The notes under the pieces were generated by a model, which searched no databases, was not told where the DNA came from, and saw nothing but the letters and a program-made list of their open reading frames with translations. A DNA stretch of 6,306 bases from JBFKPQ01 sp041628225 (GTDB taxonomy: Bacteria; Actinomycetota; Acidimicrobiia; Spongiisociales; JAENVV01), in NCBI GenBank assembly GCA_041628225.1, contig JBFKPQ010000140.1:1-6306 (forward strand), given 5' to 3'. Positions 1 through 4,663 of this stretch are shown piece by piece; position 1 is the stretch's first letter, and every line of letters starts with the position of its first letter. The translations under genes and the position numbers were made by a program.

Positions 1-1419
1 CAACGCCACGCGCAGGCCGTGAGCATCTCCGGCGACGCCGCCGTCTCCCCACAGTGTGGTGAAGTCGGTGCCGACGCCACCCTGGCTCAAGGTGGAAACC
101 GCCGTGTCGCCGGCGTTCACGGCGACGACGATCCGTTCGTCGTCGGTCTCGCGGAGAAAGAGATACAACATCGAGCCAGGATCGGTCGGAAGCACGGTGT
201 AGGTGCCGTGTCGGAGCGCCTCGTGGGTGCTCCTGAGTCCGATGAGCGACCGGTGCGCGTCGAGCACCGCCATGTTCCACGATGGTTCATCGTCCCAGGG
301 AAACGCGCGGCGGTTGTCGGGATCCTTGCCCCCCGGCAGACCGACTTCGGTCCCGTAATAGACCGACGGCGCACCTGGGAACGTCATCTGGAGGACGACG
401 GCGAGGATCAATGTGTCGGCGTCGTTGGCGCACAGACTCATGGCTCGCGGCACATCGTGCGAGTCGAGCAGGTTGAAGTTGGCCAGCGTGGTCGGCCAGG
501 GGTACATGCCCAAGAGATGTTCCATCATCTGGCCGTATCCGGACGCATCCAAGGGGGGCCGGAGCGGGTAGTTGAGCCCTTCGGCGAGATCCTCGGGCAC
601 GCGCCTGCCGGCGGTGAACGAAAGCGTGTGTCCGGCGAAGAGGTAGTTCATCGTGCCGTCGAACCGCTCACCGTCTCCGATCCAGGCCGAGGCGTCGTCC
701 CAGATCTCGCCCACGATGTAGACCTCCGGGTTGATGGCCCGGGTCCGCTTCCGGAACTCCTCCCAGAACCCCTCGGTGGTGATCTCCTGAGGCACGTCGA
801 GCCGCCATCCGTCGATGCCCCGCTCGACCCAGTGCTCCGCCACCCTCATGAGGTGTTCGCGGACGTCGGGGTTTTCCGTGTTCAGCTTCGGCAGAGCGGG
901 AAGGCCCCACCATGCGTGGTAATTCGGTGCGCGGTCGTCGTAGGCGCCGACCGGAAACGACTCGATGTGGTACCAGTCCGCCCAGGGTGACTGCTGGCCG
1001 GACTCCAACACGTCGTGGAATTGGAAGAAGCCACGGCCGGTGTGGTTGAACACCCCATCCAGCACGACGCGAATGTTGCGGTCGTGGCACTCTGCGATGA
1101 GCCGATCGAACACTGCGTCATCGCCGAGGAGCGGGTCGATTCGGAAGTAGTCCCACGTGTGATAACGGTGGTTGGCACCAGAGGCGAAGATCGGGTTGAA
1201 GTAGATGGCGTTGATGCCCAAGTCCTCGAGCCAATCGAGCCGTTCGATCACGCCGGTCAGGTCGCCGCCCTTGTACCCGTGATAGGTGGGAGGGGCCGTC
1301 CACGGCTCGAGGTTGGTGGGTTTGGCCCATGCTTTCGACGACGCGAACCGATCCGGGAAGATCTGATAGAAGACGGCATCTGCCACCCAGGCGGGCGGCG
1401 AGTCGTATCGGGTGGTCAT
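1..1419 (-). CDS. GH13 alpha-glucan hydrolase, neopullulanase/cyclomaltodextrinase type (3' end cut by window)
   Basis: Likely hydrolyses alpha-1,4 (possibly also alpha-1,6) glucosidic bonds in maltodextrins, cyclodextrins or pullulan in the cytoplasm; no signal peptide is visible. The reading frame is open from ATG at 1419 to base 1 (473 codons). All GH13 motifs are present: FYQIFPDRF (17-25), DGVFNHTG (121-128), LPKLN (176-180; MPKLN is typical of the neopullulanase group), GWRLD (204-208) with the expected nucleophile D208, VGEIW with acid/base E238, and SHD with H321 and D322. A later GxDPxxRR stretch also fits this subfamily. The catalytic barrel starts about ten residues after the Met, so the N-terminal CBM34-like domain common in GH13_20 enzymes is absent. 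The C-terminal beta domain is nearly complete at the edge. ATG 1419 is chosen because the barrel starts there and a -10-like TACACT lies just upstream. Class is confident; exact substrate is not. Confidence 0.93.
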   Translation of the reverse strand, partial: MTTRYDSPPAWVADAVFYQIFPDRFASSKAWAKPTNLEPWTAPPTYHGYKGGDLTGVIERLDWLEDLGINAIYFNPIFASGANHRYHTWDYFRIDPLLGDDAVFDRLIAECHDRNIRVVLDGVFNHTGRGFFQFHDVLESGQQSPWADWYHIESFPVGAYDDRAPNYHAWWGLPALPKLNTENPDVREHLMRVAEHWVERGIDGWRLDVPQEITTEGFWEEFRKRTRAINPEVYIVGEIWDDASAWIGDGERFDGTMNYLFAGHTLSFTAGRRVPEDLAEGLNYPLRPPLDASGYGQMMEHLLGMYPWPTTLANFNLLDSHDVPRAMSLCANDADTLILAVVLQMTFPGAPSVYYGTEVGLPGGKDPDNRRAFPWDDEPSWNMAVLDAHRSLIGLRSTHEALRHGTYTVLPTDPGSMLYLFLRETDDERIVVAVNAGDTAVSTLSQGGVGTDFTTLWGDGGVAGDAHGLRVAL

Positions 1420-1429
1420 GTGCGGCGTC

Positions 1430-1435
1430 AGTGTA
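1430..1435 (-). promoter_or_regulatory. Putative -10 element (TACACT) of the GH13 gene
   Basis: On the minus strand TACACT fits the actinobacterial TANNNT -10 consensus and ends 10 nt before the ATG at 1419. No Shine-Dalgarno sequence lies between, so the transcript would be leaderless or have a leader of a few bases. I see no convincing -35 hexamer. Confidence 0.45.
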
Positions 1436-1449
1436 GGAGCGCGGTCGTC

Positions 1450-1455
1450 TACGCT
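1450..1455 (+). promoter_or_regulatory. Putative -10 element (TACGCT) of pheA, leaderless
   Basis: TACGCT fits TANNNT and ends 8 nt before the pheA ATG at 1464, which places the expected start of transcription at or next to the A of the start codon. No Shine-Dalgarno sequence precedes the ATG closely. The same hexamer with the same 8-nt gap precedes the HTH gene at 3716. No clear -35 is visible. Confidence 0.5.
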
Positions 1456-1463
1456 GGCGCACC

Positions 1464-2270
1464 ATGGCGATCGGGTATCAAGGCGAACCGCATTCGTACA
1501 GCCACCGCGCCGCGAGCGAGCTGTATCCCGATCGGGAGAAGGTGGGCTACGGGAACTTCCATAGCGCCTTTCGCGCGCTCAGTGACGGCGACGTACGCCT
1601 GCTCGTGCTCCCGATCGAGAACTCGACCACCGGGAGTGTCTTGCCGGTGCTCGACCGCCTCGTCGGAGGTGGTGCGACGATCATCGGCGAGCATCTCGTC
1701 GAAGTCCGCCATGCGCTGTTGGGTGTGCCGGGGGCGACCCTCGCCGACGTCCGCACCGTCCGATCGCACCCCGAAGCTCTTCGCCAGGCCGAGGGTGCGC
1801 TCGTCGAGCGCGGGTGGGATCCCGACCCGGCACACGACACGGCCGGTGCGGTCCGGTTGGTTGCCGAACACGGCAATCCGTCGGAAGCGGCGCTGGCGCC
1901 TCTTCCGGCTGCGGACGCCTACGGTCTCCATGTGCTGCTCGAAGACGTGATCGACCGATCGCACAACACCACCCGTTTCGTGGTCCTCCAGCAGGGCGAC
2001 GCGGCGTTTCCGGACGACGGCGACAAGAGCACCGTCGCCTTCGTGGCGGCGCACCGCCCGGGAGCGCTGGCACTGGCCTTGACCGAACTCGGACTGCGTG
2101 GTGCCAACCTGACGCGGATCGAGTCTCGGCCGTCCGACGAAGCCTGGCGGTACCGCTTCTTCATCGATCTCGTGCACGAGCCGGGGCGAGCGGGATATGA
2201 CGCGATCTTCGATCCGTTGCCGATGTCGATGGACGAGGTCGTCCATTTGGGCACGTACCCTGCCGCATGA
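1464..2270 (+). CDS. pheA: Prephenate dehydratase (PDT plus ACT domain)
   Basis: Converts prephenate to phenylpyruvate by decarboxylation and dehydration, the committed step of phenylalanine synthesis, in the cytoplasm. The 268-residue protein starts with the family signature IGYQGEPHSYSH (3-14), has LPIENSTTGSV (49-59), and the catalytic-region motif NTTRFVVL (168-175). A C-terminal ACT domain follows from about 188, with PGALALAL (199-206; counterpart of the GALV motif) and ESRPS (220-224), the two motifs that bind phenylalanine in feedback-inhibited enzymes. Allosteric inhibition by Phe is therefore expected. There is no chorismate mutase domain, so this is the monofunctional type. Length is slightly short for the family (usually about 280-310) but nothing essential is missing. 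The ATG is fixed by the conserved N-terminus. It is divergent from the GH13 gene and its TGA directly abuts the stop of the converging ATPase gene. Confidence 0.96.
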   Translation: MAIGYQGEPHSYSHRAASELYPDREKVGYGNFHSAFRALSDGDVRLLVLPIENSTTGSVLPVLDRLVGGGATIIGEHLVEVRHALLGVPGATLADVRTVRSHPEALRQAEGALVERGWDPDPAHDTAGAVRLVAEHGNPSEAALAPLPAADAYGLHVLLEDVIDRSHNTTRFVVLQQGDAAFPDDGDKSTVAFVAAHRPGALALALTELGLRGANLTRIESRPSDEAWRYRFFIDLVHEPGRAGYDAIFDPLPMSMDEVVHLGTYPAA

Positions 2271-2279
2271 TCAGGCGGC
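2262..2279. repeat. Short inverted repeat over two abutting stop codons
   Basis: GCCGC (2262-2266) pairs with GCGGC (2275-2279) around an 8-nt loop. The loop holds TGATCA, in which the plus-strand stop of pheA (2268-2270) and the minus-strand stop of the ATPase gene (2273-2271) touch with no base between. The 5-bp stem has no T-run, so a terminator role is only a possibility; no better terminator for either gene is visible. Confidence 0.3.
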
Positions 2280-3281
2280 CAAACCGGCGAACGACCTCTT
2301 CCGGTCGACGTCGGGCGGCCGGCAGGTGAGCGAACCGAGGCGGATCGACGGGTCGAAGCCGAGCACGATCGTCGGGTCCAGCCCCACGGCCCGTCGCGCC
2401 TCGGCGACGGCGTCGAAGGGACCCGGGACGACCCGGTTGAGCACGAGGGCAGGCTCGGGGCCCATCCATTCCATGGTCATGCCGGCGGTGCGGACGACGC
2501 CGACCGGCGACGCGTCACACACGATGATGGCGCGGTCCGCCAGGGGAACGAGGTCGTCGGCGGGTGTCCACGGGCCGGTGTCGAGGATCACGCGGTCGTA
2601 CGACCGGGCCAATCCCCACACGATGTCGCGCGCGGCCGTCCTCTCGAGTGGGCCCCGACCAAAGGAGCCGGCAACGACGTCCAGCGAGCCGACCCGGCGT
2701 ATGAGGTCGGATATGGCGCCGCCGGCGTGGAGGCTTTCGGCGAGGTCGGAGGTGTCGGGACGCGGTGCCAGGCCGAGCCGGAGTGACACGGACGGATTCG
2801 GATCGAGATCGACGAGCACCGAACTCTGCCGGTCGGCCATCGTCAACGCCGTCAGGATCGAGACTTCGGTACGCCCTGGAGCGCCTTCGGGACCGGTGAC
2901 GACGATGACCGTGCCGGCCGTCGCCGGCCGGGCCGGTTGGTGTGCCAGCAGGCGAGCGAGGCCGACCAACTCGACGGAACCCGTGTCGTCGGGGCGGACC
3001 TCGTGAGCCCGCCCGGCCCGTAACAGCTGACGGCCCGGAGCGTCGCCCGCAGGATGGATGCCGATCACGCGGCGACCCGCATCGACCCAGCGACCGATCA
3101 GGACCGGTGTCACCCACGCCACTTCCGACCCGACGATCACTACGTCCGCGTCGTCGGGAACTTGGGCAGCCTCGTAGGCGCGGGCCACGATGCGGACAGA
3201 CGACGTGGCTCGGGCCGCCATCACGAAGTCGGACTCCCAGGGCCGAGCCGTGAGAACCGTAGCGATGCGCGGCCGGCTCAC
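2271..3281 (-). CDS. CpaE/TadZ-like ParA-superfamily ATPase with atypical P-loop
   Basis: 336 residues, GTG start. Residues 1-115 resemble the degenerate receiver-like domain of CpaE/TadZ proteins (VVIVGSEVAWV at 47-57). Residues from about 123 form a MinD/ParA-type domain: P-loop region VVTGPEGAPGRTEVS (127-141), the switch I-like VLVDLDPNPS (155-164), Walker B-like VILDTGP (231-237) and a late LNRVVPGP (281-288), where ParA relatives have a conserved N. The P-loop carries R137 where ParA/MinD have the Walker lysine, and P131-E132 replace the signature KGG lysine region, so ATP binding or hydrolysis may be altered. Known relatives localise Flp/Tad pili or, as mycobacterial Ssd, affect septation; no pilus genes (CpaF, TadB/C) are in this window. 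The start overlaps the upstream small gene by GTGA, with GGAG (3293-3290) 8 nt before the GTG, implying translational coupling. Family fairly sure; cellular role unknown. Confidence 0.8.
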   Translation of the reverse strand: MSRPRIATVLTARPWESDFVMAARATSSVRIVARAYEAAQVPDDADVVIVGSEVAWVTPVLIGRWVDAGRRVIGIHPAGDAPGRQLLRAGRAHEVRPDDTGSVELVGLARLLAHQPARPATAGTVIVVTGPEGAPGRTEVSILTALTMADRQSSVLVDLDPNPSVSLRLGLAPRPDTSDLAESLHAGGAISDLIRRVGSLDVVAGSFGRGPLERTAARDIVWGLARSYDRVILDTGPWTPADDLVPLADRAIIVCDASPVGVVRTAGMTMEWMGPEPALVLNRVVPGPFDAVAEARRAVGLDPTIVLGFDPSIRLGSLTCRPPDVDRKRSFAGLAA

Positions 3282-3580
3282 CGGGTCGTCTCCACGCCGA
3301 CGATGTGGTCGAGCCCGATCGTCAACTCCGATGCGGTGGTGGCGATGACCAGATGATCTGCTCCCACGGCTTCGACGGTACCCGAGAACGTGGCGGCGGC
3401 GGTCCAGACGCGGATGCGGTCGTTGCGGTCTTCTGCGTCGAGAAGTCGGTCGCGGAGTGTCCGACGCCGTCGGCGTACGGCGGCGGCGGCTTCCTGCTCG
3501 GCCGATGATACGGCGGCAAACCGTTTCCGCAGTTCCCGGCCGAGATCGACGAGGTCCGGATGTCGCAGCGGATCGTCCAC
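3278..3580 (-). CDS. Small protein of unknown function: charged helix plus C-terminal beta domain
   Basis: I do not recognise a named family. From GTG at 3580 the product is 100 residues. Residues 9-56 are helical and highly charged (RELRKRF 15-21, AAAA and then RRRRR at 31-40, DRLLDAEDRNDRIR 44-57), suggesting a coiled coil or nucleic-acid-facing helix. Residues 58-97 look like a small beta barrel (FSGTVEAVGADHLVIAT 65-81, LTIGLDHIVGVE 86-97), the pattern seen in Sm-like or PRC-barrel-like folds. There is no signal peptide or membrane segment. The start is set by the strong AGGAGGT Shine-Dalgarno at 3590-3584; the frame stays open further upstream, but that stretch covers the promoter and the divergent HTH gene. 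It overlaps the CpaE-like gene by 4 bp, so the two products are probably made together and may act together. Confidence 0.78.
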   Translation of the reverse strand: MDDPLRHPDLVDLGRELRKRFAAVSSAEQEAAAAVRRRRRTLRDRLLDAEDRNDRIRVWTAAATFSGTVEAVGADHLVIATTASELTIGLDHIVGVETTR

Positions 3581-3583
3581 TCC

Positions 3584-3590
3584 ACCTCCT
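3584..3590 (-). promoter_or_regulatory. Strong Shine-Dalgarno of the 100-residue gene
   Basis: AGGAGGT on the minus strand lies 3 nt before the GTG at 3580. It is the only near-perfect ribosome binding site in the window and decides the start over longer in-frame alternatives. Confidence 0.8.
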
Positions 3591-3602
3591 GAGAAATCAA
3601 AA

Positions 3603-3625
3603 CAACATAGAACAACGTCAACATA
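3603..3625. repeat. Direct repeat CAACATA, 16 bp apart
   Basis: CAACATA occurs at 3603-3609 and 3619-3625 (on the minus strand TATGTTG twice), separated by 9 bp. The distal copy contains the -10 of the minus-strand promoter; the proximal copy lies in the leader. It may be an operator or a second -10-like element, or a chance effect of the AT-rich stretch. Confidence 0.35.
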
Positions 3626-3646
3626 TCGAACGCGCGGATAGTTGAC
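3617..3646. repeat. Imperfect inverted repeat spanning the minus-strand promoter (candidate operator)
   Basis: GTCAACATATC (3617-3627) and GATAGTTGAC (3637-3646) are inverted copies apart from a single-base indel, with a 9-bp centre. A second, short palindrome, AGTTG-A-CAACT, lies at 3640-3650 around the right arm. Both overlap the -10 to -35 interval of the promoter for the small gene/ATPase unit, where a bound regulator would be expected to block RNA polymerase. Confidence 0.45.
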
Positions 3647-3648
3647 AA
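3620..3648 (-). promoter_or_regulatory. Sigma-70 type promoter of the small gene/ATPase unit
   Basis: On the minus strand TTGTCA (3648-3643) and TATGTT (3625-3620) are separated by exactly 17 bp, matching the housekeeping TTGACA-N17-TATAAT consensus well. Transcription would start near 3613, giving a leader of about 33 nt that includes the AGGAGGT site. The region is clearly more AT-rich than its surroundings. Confidence 0.65.
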
Positions 3649-3701
3649 CTTGCCAGAGTCTTCGGTTTTCGCGACCCCGTACACGGCGTGGCGCGATCGC
3701 A

Positions 3702-3707
3702 TACGCT
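3702..3707 (+). promoter_or_regulatory. Putative -10 element (TACGCT) of the HTH gene, leaderless
   Basis: TACGCT ends 8 nt before the ATG at 3716, identical in sequence and spacing to the element before pheA. No Shine-Dalgarno is present, which supports a leaderless transcript. No clear -35 is seen at 16-18 bp. Confidence 0.5.
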
Positions 3708-3715
3708 TGACGTCG

Positions 3716-3922
3716 ATGGAGCGAATCCAGGTCAACATCGACAAGGAGTGGCTCACCGTCGCCGACGTGTGCGAATACATGGATGTGTCGACGTTTGTCG
3801 TGACCTCCATGTTGCGATCGGGAGAAGTCCCTGCGGTGAAAGTCGGGCGTGAATGGCGCGTCTCGAAGCTCGATTTCGAGAAGTGGATCAACGAGCAACG
3901 CTCCCGAGCCTTCGATCGCTAA
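3716..3922 (+). CDS. Small excisionase/BldC-type helix-turn-helix DNA-binding protein
   Basis: A 68-residue protein of the HTH_17 (MerR-like, excisionase-family) type. WLTVADVCEYMDVSTFVVTSMLRSGEVPAVKVGREWRVSKLDFEKWI (12-58) follows the family pattern: recognition helix region 24-34, turn SGEVPAVKVGREWRV forming the wing (35-49), and a final helix with W57. Such proteins bind short direct or inverted repeats as dimers or filaments and act as transcription factors or recombination factors. There is no integrase or phage gene nearby, so a chromosomal regulator is more likely. The start ATG 3716 is chosen over an in-frame TTG at 3650, because the motif begins shortly after it and a -10-like element lies just upstream. 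It is divergent from the small gene/ATPase unit and lies 10 bp before clpS; it might regulate the former, though no target is proven. Confidence 0.87.
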   Translation: MERIQVNIDKEWLTVADVCEYMDVSTFVVTSMLRSGEVPAVKVGREWRVSKLDFEKWINEQRSRAFDR

Positions 3923-3925
3923 CGT
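3920..3925 (+). promoter_or_regulatory. Putative -10 element (TAACGT) of clpS, overlapping the HTH stop codon
   Basis: TAACGT fits TANNNT, begins with the TAA stop of the HTH gene (3920-3922) and ends 7 nt before the clpS ATG at 3933. No Shine-Dalgarno is present in the 10-bp gap, so leaderless initiation from an own promoter is plausible. Read-through from the HTH promoter is the alternative. Confidence 0.4.
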
Positions 3926-3932
3926 AGCGGCC

Positions 3933-4208
3933 ATGGCAACGAGCCGACAGCCGCAACACGTCGAGGACCACCAGGCGCTCGCCGAGTGGCACGTGGTCGT
4001 CTGGAACGACCCCGTCAATCTGATGGAGTACGTCGTGTACGTGTTCCGTCGACTCTTCGGCTACTCGCGCGAGGACGCCACCCGCCTGATGCTCGAAGTG
4101 CACACAGAAGGCCGATCGGTCGTCGCCTCGGGGCCACGGGAGCGGAGCGAGATGCAGTGCTTCGAGCTCCATCGCCACGGACTGTGGGCGACCATGGAAC
4201 AGACGTGA
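3933..4208 (+). CDS. clpS: ClpS, N-degron adaptor of the Clp protease
   Basis: 91 residues. ClpS captures proteins with destabilising N-terminal residues (Leu, Phe, Tyr, Trp) and hands them to the Clp AAA+ unfoldase (ClpC1 in actinobacteria, inferred) for degradation by ClpP. The sequence shows the family core: WHVVVWNDPVNLMEYVVYVF (19-38), FGYSREDATRLMLEVHTEGRSVV (42-64) and a terminal GLWATME (83-89). Binding-pocket residues known from E. coli ClpS are conserved by alignment of the motifs: N25 and D26 (N34/D35), gatekeeper M31 (M40) and H57 (H66). Length is normal. Its stop overlaps the GTG of the DUF2017 gene by 4 bp, the usual actinobacterial neighbour. The ATG at 3933 follows a -10-like hexamer and no ribosome binding site. 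Confidence 0.96.
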   Translation: MATSRQPQHVEDHQALAEWHVVVWNDPVNLMEYVVYVFRRLFGYSREDATRLMLEVHTEGRSVVASGPRERSEMQCFELHRHGLWATMEQT

Positions 4209-4663
4209 CCGAGACGTTCGCCGCCGCGGCCGGCGGCGTCAGGCTCGAACTATCGGAGTGGCAGATCGCCGTGTTGCGCCCACTCCCCGCGCGTCTGCTC
4301 GAAGCCGGATTCGATGCCGCGCTGCCGACCTCGGTGTACCCGGATGGTCCCGACGACGACGCCGAGTTTCAGCGGCTCATGGCCGGGGAGCGCAAACAGG
4401 CCAGAGCTGCCGACCACGCCATCGTCGAGGCGACGCTCGATCGAGCCGCCGATGGTGTCGTTCTGTCGACCGGCGAGGCCGAGTCCTGGCTCCGCGTGCT
4501 CGGTGAGGCCCGCCTCGTGCTCGCCGCCCAACTCGGGATCGACAGCCAGGGTTGGGAGAACGACGGCGGACTCGAGGAGTCGCCCGACCTGGCCTTGCTG
4601 CACTACCTCGGCTGGCTGCACGGCGGCCTCGTCGACGTCTTGGCCGATCTGCTGCCGGCGTGA
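4205..4663 (+). CDS. DUF2017 family protein
   Basis: A 152-residue soluble protein, GTG start, of the actinobacterial DUF2017 family, recognised by its position directly after clpS and by its sequence pattern. Features: an N-terminal EWQIAVLRPLPARLLE helix (18-33), an acidic middle (PDGPDDDAEF), and a C-terminal helical part with a GEAESWLRVLGEARLVLAAQLGI segment and LALLHYLGWLHGGLVDVLADLL at the end. No catalytic motif, signal peptide or membrane segment is visible. The function of the family is not established to my knowledge; linkage to clpS suggests a role near Clp proteolysis. The GTG is chosen because it forms a GTGA overlap with the clpS stop; the frame is open further upstream but only within clpS. 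Its own stop overlaps the next gene's GTG in the same way. Confidence 0.85.
   Translation: MTETFAAAAGGVRLELSEWQIAVLRPLPARLLEAGFDAALPTSVYPDGPDDDAEFQRLMAGERKQARAADHAIVEATLDRAADGVVLSTGEAESWLRVLGEARLVLAAQLGIDSQGWENDGGLEESPDLALLHYLGWLHGGLVDVLADLLPA

Noticed and set aside
19..990. Long plus-strand open frame opposite the GH13 gene
   Set aside because: The minus-strand frame carries all GH13 motifs in one register over this stretch; the plus frame is arginine/valine-rich low-complexity shadow sequence of high-GC DNA.
1015..1950. Plus-strand open frame crossing the GH13 start and into pheA
   Set aside because: It overlaps two well-supported genes, and its product shows no family pattern and is R/S-rich.
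1449..2246. 265-codon minus-strand open frame opposite pheA
   Set aside because: pheA is certain from its PDT and ACT motifs; the antisense frame has no recognisable motif.
2197..3006. Plus-strand open frame opposite the CpaE-like gene
   Set aside because: It is serine/arginine/threonine-rich shadow sequence; the minus frame has the ParA-type motifs and coupled start.
3400..3500. CGG/CGGCGG-rich stretch as a repeat element
   Set aside because: It encodes the arginine/alanine-rich helix of the 100-residue protein and shows no regular unit length.
3642..3647. Perfect TTGACA as a plus-strand -35 for the HTH gene
   Set aside because: No TANNNT element lies 16-18 bp downstream (about 3664-3671), and the probable -10 at 3702 is too far; the site is better explained by the palindrome on the minus promoter.
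3650..3715. Upstream TTG start for the HTH protein
   Set aside because: The extra 22 residues match nothing in the family and cover the -10-like element; ATG 3716 fits the family length.
3581..4018. N-terminal extension of the 100-residue protein to an ATG at 4018
   Set aside because: The extension would run antisense through clpS, the HTH gene and the promoter region, and the AGGAGGT site directly before GTG 3580 gives a clear start.
4552..4659. Upstream extension of the methyltransferase to an ATG at 4552
   Set aside because: It lies wholly inside the DUF2017 gene, is arginine-rich without TRAM similarity, and the GTGA overlap start leads directly into the TRAM-like domain.
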